Assembly: GCA_016490735.1 (NCBI GenBank)
Contig: JAEMWC010001642.1
Span: 1-64,000 of the forward strand
DNA: 64,000 nt
Direction of reading: 5' to 3'
Source of the DNA: Pachyseris speciosa
Taxonomy: Eukaryota; Cnidaria; Anthozoa; Scleractinia; Pachyseridae
Shown here: piece after piece, positions 56,730 to 64,000 of the stretch
Numbering within the stretch: position 1 is the first letter of the stretch
Layout: every line of letters starts with the position of its first letter
The notes under the pieces: model-generated
What the model saw: the letters and a program-made list of their open reading frames with translations, nothing else
Database searches by the model: none
What the model was told of the DNA's origin: nothing
Made by a program: the position numbers and the translations under genes

Positions 56730-57075
56730 GACTGACTTGGCTAAATCTGATGAATTTCACCTGAATTACCACCCTTGTGAAAAGCACTGAATCGGGTTTA
56801 CAAAGCTGCAAAGTTTAATTGTTTAACTGAGAGCGAAACTGATCATCAATGTTTTTCGTTTCCGGGAGTTAAATGCTGTAAAGTGACATGAAAAGAAACT
56901 TTTGTTTGCTCTATTGTCTCCTATTTGTTTGAAAAGTTGTCATCTTTTCCGCGGCATGCCCCTAATTGCTTACATTTGAATATCTTTTGTCCTATTGTAT
57001 AGACTGCGAGTCTGTTCCTCACACCATTGACCATTCATTCTCTGCAGTGAACATTCCGAAATTTAAAATCCGACA
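56730..57075. promoter_or_regulatory. Shared intergenic region between divergent broken genes
   Basis: The kinase and the C2H2 reading frame start about 350 bp apart and point away from each other, so this stretch may have held both promoters. I see no clear TATA box or other defined site, so the role is positional inference. Confidence 0.25.
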
Positions 57076-57990
57076 ATGCCTTTTACAACGAGTTGCAGCA
57101 TCTGCCATAAAACGTTCTAAACTGGTCGATCTCTGTCAAACCACTTGGCCAGTCGACACCCACAAGCCAGGCAAGATATCTTTACTTTTTCAGATGAAAA
57201 AGGGAAGGTTTTTGACGGACCAGAGCCTCACGAGATCCCAGAAGAGAAGCGTGGCGAATATTTGAAATTGGCTGAGCGTGCTTGTAGAGCGAGTGAATGG
57301 ATCCTTGATTCCCGACTATCCTGGTAAGTTAAATACTTCGAGGTTTGAATATCAGGCAGTTCTCGTTTAAAGTTAGGTCTAGTGAACTGCCGTATTAGTC
57401 ACTCAAAAATTTCGAATTTCACTCCATTCTCATGGCATCAATTTTTCGGTTCGGAGGACTAAAGGATTTACATAAGGTTGCATTTTTCTTTCACAGGAAA
57501 ATGGAGCTGCATAGACTGCTTCCAAGTACCGAACGAGTTTTTTTGTCACATGCTATATCGCCTGAAAAGCCCTCCGCTGTTCAGTGTTCGGAATGTTAGG
57601 CACCGCAGACAACCTATTTTCAGCAAAGACACCAAGAGACTGTCTTACAAGATTTACGACGAAGAACTGTTTAGCGAGGTATTAGAAGAACAAAATAGCA
57701 TCGCTGCAAAAGTGAAAGCGTTGTACCAGAATCACAGCGAAGTAGCGGATATCTCAGAAATGGATGTCGAGGATGCCCTAGCATTGGCTAGAGTAAGGGC
57801 GAACAAAAATGTTCAGAAGGTGGGCCGACCAACATGCAAGTCCACTATCGAGATAGGTCATGGTGAGGGGCGCTGCACGCGAGAAGTGGAGTTTATTTGG
57901 TGGCCGACCCTTTATTCCGAGGCCTCATGTCATGGAAAACTGTCCGTTCGCTTTTTTCGATGTAGAGAAAATGAGAATTTTGATTGAGAA
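57076..57990 (+). pseudogene. C2H2-finger gene with premature stop
   Basis: From ATG 57076 the frame encodes CSICHKTF, then a TAA stop (57118-57120), and continues SLSNHLASRHPQARQ, giving the C-x2-C...H-x4-H pattern of one C2H2 finger. The same frame goes on with DEKGKVFDGPEPHEIPEEKR to SRLSW, where CTATCCTG/gtaagt is a good donor. An acceptor (tttctttcacag) before 57497 joins a next exon that stays open for about 32 codons to a TAG. Another frame further on (57600-57870) encodes YDEELFSEVLEEQNSIAAK and looks truly coding, so a frameshift is likely. I do not recognise the family. Confidence 0.5.
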
Positions 57991-57999
57991 CACTGTGAA

Positions 58000-60840
58000 A
58001 AAGTGACTTTTATAGAAAACACCGTTTCGTTCAATTTAAACAATACAAGTGCGAAACAAGCCACATTACGCTGGTTGTTCGCACCCAAATGAGCTGTACT
58101 ATGGCTGAGGAACCTCCCACAGCTACCACTGATTTATACTAGCCTTTTGTCGGACGAACTTCGTGGGAGTTATAATCATCCCCTGTGAGTTGTGACTTCC
58201 CACAGACTGCTTTACAACGCAAAAGAACTAATTCGAAAATAAGAAGTCTCAACATTTTCAATTTCTCTTTATTGTCTTCTGGTTGACGTTTTGTGCACTT
58301 ATCTCCAAGGCTGCACGTATGTCAATATATGAACGCGTTCACTAAAGTTGTTATGTTATGTTATCTTAATGCTTCTAAACTTCCTATCGTAATTCTGCCC
58401 GATCACCGCAACTGAGACGCCTTTAAACTTGCCGAACGGCAAAGCAAAGAATAATCAACTGACAATTCGAAGTACAACTAGTAACAATTCTCTTTTGTTT
58501 CCTTGCTTTTTGGATAGTGTTTACTTAACTCTCAGGGCCTAAAAAATGGTCGGTGACCCAATTTTTTTCGTTAACATGAATCAGTTATTCTACTATTCTC
58601 TACTAAATATGACGAGACGAAAACAAATTTCACTGTAATAAGTGATTTCTTTTACTTTTTCTCCCTCCGTCCCATAGAATTCCTTAATGATTAGCCCTAA
58701 AGTTTACATACCAGTGGCATGCAGTTATCTAAACCACCGTCCTAACAAACTATGCACAGAAACGTTCACTCAACAGTTTATTTCTATGATTCCGATGAGG
58801 TTACATCTCATTAGAGCCTAAGATGACTGATTTTGCGAAATCAGGGGCCCTTACCATTTACACGATCCATCCGGGTGGAAATCTTAGGTGAAAATCATTC
58901 AGTGCTGCAGCTTGTCCAAACCAAAATGGACAACTCACAAAATGTACTGGTGTTAACCGGAAAGCTCAACAAGAAAAAACGTTCCAAACGGAAACGTTCC
59001 AAATGGAATGGTATGTAACATTTCATTTCCCAACAGAAATTTCCTGGTTTTCCAAGTAAATGGTAAGGGGCCCAGGGCCCTTTACTCTGAAAGAAAGTTG
59101 GTGAGCTCCCCGCCCCCCAAACCCCCCCCCCCCCCCCCCCAAAAGACTTTCTTTCTCAATTTTAGAATAAGTAATTCATGCCTTAATTCTAGGCGAGAAA
59201 TGGAAAAAAATTCCATTGAGGGAAGATTTTCGCGCGAACGTCCCCCAAACGTTTTCATGGATAATAATTATGGCCGCTACTCTACAAATGGCTTATTTTG
59301 CTTTCAATCAGAATTGAACTCATCATTCATGGCTTGGTACATGTAAATTAACGATTTGAATGCATGCAACGGATTATGATGTGATTAGGTTGCATTGAGA
59401 CGCTATTCACAGCTTGCATACCGGGCCGAGTTGTCCGAAGCAAGATTAGCGCTGATCCAGGAGAAATATCTTGGCAACACATTGATATGGGTAACACTTA
59501 ACCCCGGATTAGGACAAACCGGCCTTTGAACAACTCGTCCCTGCAGTAGCACATGGACAATGGGCTACCATTATTTTGTTGTGAATCTCTCTCTCTCTAG
59601 CTCTAGTAGGATTTGGCGAATCTTCATCCTCAACAGTGAGGCAGAACTTTGATCGTACCACTGGAGCATCTCGTCAGATAGGAGTTGTGTCACAGGAAAC
59701 TGAAATTATTACAAAATCACAAAATTAGCTTCCACCTTGACTGTTAGAGCGAAACTGTCCCTTATGAAAGGAAGCTGGTATCAAATGATGATGACGATGA
59801 TGATGATAACAATAACAACAACAACAACGAACAGAAAGCTGTGTTCCTGGAACTGCTTTACAGCAGAGAACTTGGAAGAGCCAATCACGTTCAGTATACA
59901 GATCAAAAATCTCTTTTCGCTTTTATTTCCTTGCTACAATTTATAATTTAGAATATTTTGGGGGAAATATTTGAATAATAGTGAAACTCTACAAATTAAA
60001 GAGAGTTTGGGGTTTGAAGACATCAAATGGTGTAATATATTTAAATTCTGGTTTGCCAAGGACAAAAATGTGGAAACAGCATGGATATTTTCTTGAAAGC
60101 ATTGGACAATTTATTGATAAGTTACCTTGCGCTGCAAAAATTCTGCGAAAAAGAGTAGAACATAAATTCCGCAGTCATAACCATTATCTTGTTGAGGAAC
60201 CTGAAATACAAAAACAACTTTATTTTATGCACTTGACCACACGAATACAAAATATGAAATAAAAGTAATTAATTTCTAAACAACCATAAGCTAAACACAT
60301 TTATTAATATTCACATTTCTTTCTTGTGAGGCTTCATACACAAGGTAGCCTATAAATTTCTTACACATTGAAGCATCAATATTGTTGAACAAGATGATCC
60401 TGTCTTTTCCCCTTTAAGAGTCAAAGTTAACATATTTCAATTAGATATCGCTTAAAATGTGCTGTCTGGTATCTTTAAAGCAGTCACAATATACAATGTT
60501 AAATATACATTATTCCTTGATGAAAACGTTCGGTGACTATCCAGTTATCCAGCCAAATAATAAAACATCACTTTCCCATACCAAAAAAGTCAACAATAGC
60601 AAGTATGGCTGACCAAAAAGATCTGACTGAGAGTCATGGTATTGACTCACCTTTGGATATACAAGTGGCAGTGACTTGTCATCAATTACAATCAAGCTTC
60701 CCTTTTTTTTCAGCCCACTCGCATCTTAGAAAGCTTAAAATTAAAAGTAACTAAATTTAATAAATTCATGTCAATCGTACACACAACAACAAAGCTACAC
60801 TAGTGTAAAGTTAAGGGATGCATTCTAGGTAATACATGAT
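58000..60840. other. No gene recognised
   Basis: AT-rich sequence with a long poly-C tract (about 59125-59144), a short CT repeat near 59590 and a GATGAT/ACAACA run near 59790-59830. A 93-residue frame at 59981-60262 and others are open but resemble nothing I know. Confidence 0.35.
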
Positions 60841-60844
60841 CCTA

Positions 60845-60960
60845 GGGGGTGGCAATGGCCCAGTGCTTTGGGCATTGTATTGACACATGGGTGTTTTAGG
60901 TTCAACTCTCACCCTGGCCCACAGGATTTGTCTTCAGTGGTCCTGAATTCAACTCCACCA
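60845..60960 (+). mobile_element. tRNA-derived SINE-like fragment
   Basis: A stretch beginning gggtggcaatggcccagtgc resembles a degenerate A box. About 55 bp later ggttcaactctcaccc resembles a B box. The spacing fits a tRNA-derived RNA polymerase III promoter. No clear tail or target duplication was found. Confidence 0.45.
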
Positions 60961-61263
60961 CGCTTTATATAAAATAGCCAATGTACTGGTTGTTCCCTTC
61001 CAACTGGTTTTCTTAACAAGGTTATGTTTATTTGAAATGTTACTTTCAAAACACAGGCCCACAACCTTCTAGAATTAAATATTTACGATGTTCAGTATTG
61101 TGATTCTTTAGTTTAACTGAGCAGTGCTCTAAGCATGAATCCTCTATTATGCTGTCATAGGTACATGTATTAACTTTAACTTAGGTGACTCATTATAATC
61201 AGATCTCCATGGAGGGGAGACGGCTCATCAACTATTCTGAGTCAGGGTGGAAGTCAGCCTTCT

Positions 61264-61537
61264 TTGCAGCCATTGTTTGTGTCAGTCTTGTTTCTCCCTC
61301 CCCACCAATGTCTGCTGAACCGAGCCGAACATTCCATTCCATGAACTGACCAATCACATCGTGGCTTTTAAATTTTGGTGGCTAAATTCTCTCAGCTTCC
61401 TTTGCGGCCGTTGTTTGTGTCGGTTCTATTCTCCCTCCTGATTGGATACTCAAACACAATGGGAATGGAACGTCCGGCTCGGTTCAGCAGACGTTGGTGG
61501 GGAGGGAGAATAGGACCGACACAAACAATGGCTGCAA
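61264..61537. mobile_element. MITE with long inverted arms and an extra internal arm
   Basis: The left arm begins ttgcagccattgtttgtgtc and runs about 80 bp through gaaccgagccgaacattcca. The right arm (61455-61537) is its near-perfect reverse complement. A third partial copy of the left arm in direct orientation (ttgcggccgttgtttgtgtc) lies at 61401. I see no clear target duplication. Confidence 0.75.
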
Positions 61538-62587
61538 CGTAGGCCAGGTGAAAGTTTGAATGCATTTTCATCCATACATGTAGGTCATTTTAGTCAATGA
61601 CTTCTGTTAGTTGACTATCACGTAATGGTGTGAGTAATAATTACCTTCTCATCATTTCTGCCTCATGTTCTCTCGGTGATGGTGTATTTGCATTTGACCA
61701 GGCAATGGAGTCCATCACGAAGATAAAGGATCTGTATGATAATCAATATTTTATTTTAGTCTTTGCACATGAAGAAGAAGAAACAGATTCCTGAAAACGT
61801 TTGCAGAAATTGTTGACATTTGGTGCTCTTAATATGCAATCTAGTCACAATTTAGTACGAACTAACAAAACTTATAAAAGACTGATGTTAAAACCAAAAA
61901 GTAAGGTGCAGACATGTACACTGTTTAAACTGTTCAGAAGAAGACTCACCGAGGTTGTTGGTTTGAATCCCTGGCTTCGAGTTTTGGGAGATTGTATATC
62001 AACAGGAGGAACCAGTGTCCACTACAAGACAAAGTATTAGCGTTGCTAACTACTCAAACACAGACAATGAAAACGTAAAGCTTAAAAACAGACTTCAGTT
62101 TGTTGTGCAGTTCTGCTGTAAAACTTTGTGATAACAATACATTTTTAAAGTTGTTGAACAGTGTTGTTGTTGTTGACTTTAAAATGGAAGTCACATAAAA
62201 ATATTTACCTCCTACACACAGGTATGAACAGGAACTCTTTCTTGAAGATGTCCACTCTCCTTGTAAAGTACATGTATATGTATCTTAGTTACGTGTAGTT
62301 GTACCACACACGAATCTACTCCTTTTAAAACCTCAAGCTAATGTGTTCCAAACTGTTACTAATGCTGAATTTAAAATCCTGAAAAGCCAGTCAGTCATGT
62401 AACTATAATGATCTCTGAAACTGTAATGTTGAAGTGGATGTTTCATCATCCTTTAAATTGTAATGAAAGTGCAACTTTTAAATCTTTAATCTTCTTTATG
62501 TTTTTCCGAATATACCCCATAATCTTATAAAAAACATTATCTTATTGTAAAACAAAAATAATTCTATCTTAATGATATTTTACACAC

Positions 62588-63835
62588 CTGACATTGAGCT
62601 CACATGAATATTGTGTTTTGCAATTCGTGTTTCTTGTCCTGCCTTCTTCTGCACAGTGAGTCTGTCACCCTTGAAGGATTCAGGGCCATAACTTCTTAAG
62701 GCATTATTTGCATCTTTCAGCGAATCGATTTTGTAGGCAACCAGCCCAATGGAACCAAGAAGCTGCTCGGTATTACTCATTTCCATATGTAAAGCGCAAA
62801 GTTGGATACTGCTCAGTTCCTCATCAAGTAGAAATTCTAAATCATCACGAATTCCAGTTGATCTAGGGAAAGGCCAAATTATGCGAAAGTGAGGTTTTCA
62901 GTACTGAGAGTCACTGCGTCTTTTCTTTTACACGTAGCCATCATACCAAAACATTACCACCAATGGTCAATAGGATTTTCTACCCATTATAATAATTATT
63001 GTGAATAACAACACCAACCTTCCAATGTTTGCCTTGCACTTTAAACAGTCAGTGCATGTTTCATCGGGTTCAACATCATGACAGGAACATCTCTGTTGTA
63101 CAAAAGAGTAAATTAAAGTTGCTACATGTAACTTCATTGTCCTTATACATTCTTATAAATAAGTTCTTAAGGGATTCATGGTTGATGAAGGTCCATACCT
63201 GAGTACGCTAAGGATTGAAGGAGGATTACAACAAAAATGGTAAATGTCGAATGACTCCTATACACAAATAACCAGATTTTTTCCTTACCAAAATCATTCT
63301 ACTGCCAAAGTCAATTCAATCTGGCACTGTTAGCTAAGTAATCAAGTCTCCTAGATAGCAAAAAGTAGACAAGTAACAAAAGTTGTATTGTCTACGCAAT
63401 AAAATTTATACATACCCTGATTGCATCACATAGGAAGCAAAACTCTACATCCACCCCTCTTCCTCCTAAAACAAATTCTTCATCATCTTTCTTTACAAGC
63501 AGCAACACAAGCGTTTTGTAGTCCAAGGTCACTATATCAACAAAAAAAAAATGGGCACTTTATTTCAGCCTTTCATTGCATTCAAACCAGCAAAATCATG
63601 GCACTGAAAATCAAGTTGCACTTTTACGCATTGCCCTGATGTAGATAAATCTTTATTTCATAACTTAACAGTACATTTTTGTACAATCAAAGGTATTTGG
63701 TGCAAAAAAACAAAAATGATATGGAAGTAACCTGTGAAATGAAGAGAATAATGTCTTCCATCAACTGTGAGACATTCTTCTTTCAAAATCTTTTTTTGCC
63801 TGTTTATGTCTTTTAAGAGGAGTTTGAGGTTCTCC
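62588..63835 (-). CDS. Four exons of a RAG1/Transib-like transposase-derived gene (partial)
   Basis: Minus-strand exons are 63835-63732, 63531-63416, 63092-63019 and 62862-62588. All four have AG acceptors and GT donors, and phases agree across each junction (1, 0, 2). The protein pieces are ENLKLLLKDINRQKKI and HYSLHFTVTLDYKTLVLLL; GGRGVDVEFCFLCDAIR; RCSCHDVEPDETCTDCLKCK; and DDLEFLLDEELSSIQLC, ALHMEMSNTEQLLGS, YGPESFKGDRLTVQKKAGQ. The order of helix, beta segment, CxxCDA(T/I)R zinc site and ALHxxxxN motif resembles the central RNase H-zinc region of RAG1 and Transib transposases. If so, the acidic residue in ALH-M-E-M-N replaces the Asp of ALHCDIGN. The extra Cys-rich exon is unusual. Both ends lie outside or were not found. 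Family assignment is inference; gene structure is well supported. Confidence 0.6.
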
Positions 63836-64000
63836 CTGTGGTAAAATTAAAAGAAATAAACAAATTAAGGAACTACACCTACAAGTAGTTATGTATTGAC
63901 AACAGCATGAATAAATGAATGAATTTTGAATTTGTATAGTGGATTTTCCATGACAATGATAAAATGCACTACCACTCAGCTCCACCCTAAGAGATGTGTG

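Noticed and set aside
1..64000. Bacterial or organelle contamination
   Set aside because: Spliced genes, LINEs, PLEs and MITEs run throughout without a break in composition.

Overview
The window looks like accessory, repeat-rich DNA from a cnidarian, most likely an anthozoan such as a stony coral or sea anemone. It is AT-rich and gene-poor. The few genes are split by GT-AG introns. The interspersed repeats are a mix common in anthozoans: Penelope-like elements (PLEs) with GIY-YIG nucleases, BEL/Pao LTR elements, L1- and CR1-type LINEs, PIF/Harbinger and piggyBac-like DNA elements, MITEs and tRNA-Ala-like units. The species call is inference; nothing here identifies it.

Layout. Bases 1-6630 and 17277-23910 are near-identical copies of one block. 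Each holds a MITE, a dead PLE, and inverted partial copies of a small gene. Each block is followed by an older, more diverged unit: a three-exon gene for an unrecognised 79-residue protein, then a BEL/Pao remnant on the opposite strand. A third such unit lies at 37.3-42.8 kb. Unit A was split by an L1-like LINE. Unit B gained a MITE in intron 2, a SINE in the LTR, a 592-bp MITE and a palindrome carrying two head-to-head tRNA-Ala-like genes. Unit C was split by an 8.4-kb DNA element.

Bases 31.4-37.4 kb are a PLE graveyard with three different PLE lineages. One has inverted terminal repeats, one carries a TTAA-flanked piggyBac-like insertion, and all have hammerhead-like motifs in their tails. 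A CR1 end truncates an inverted small-gene exon.

Bases 42.86-51.29 kb are the 8.4-kb element, bounded by matching ends and an 8-bp target duplication. It contains a three-unit 378-bp array, a decayed Harbinger transposase facing a Myb/SANT-like gene, and a second TIR element (45.74-50.34 kb) that carries about 18 copies of a 134-bp satellite.

Bases 51.3-64 kb hold the displaced BEL gag, a broken protein-kinase gene, a broken C2H2 gene facing away from it, SINE/MITE debris, and at the right edge four phase-consistent exons of a transposase-derived-looking gene with a RAG1/Transib-like motif order. The kinase exon is interrupted by a 503-bp insert with a 15-bp target duplication and two tandem hammerhead ribozymes 256 nt apart, the architecture of a retrozyme. 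The retrozyme, the 79-residue gene family and the RAG1-like exons are the best leads.
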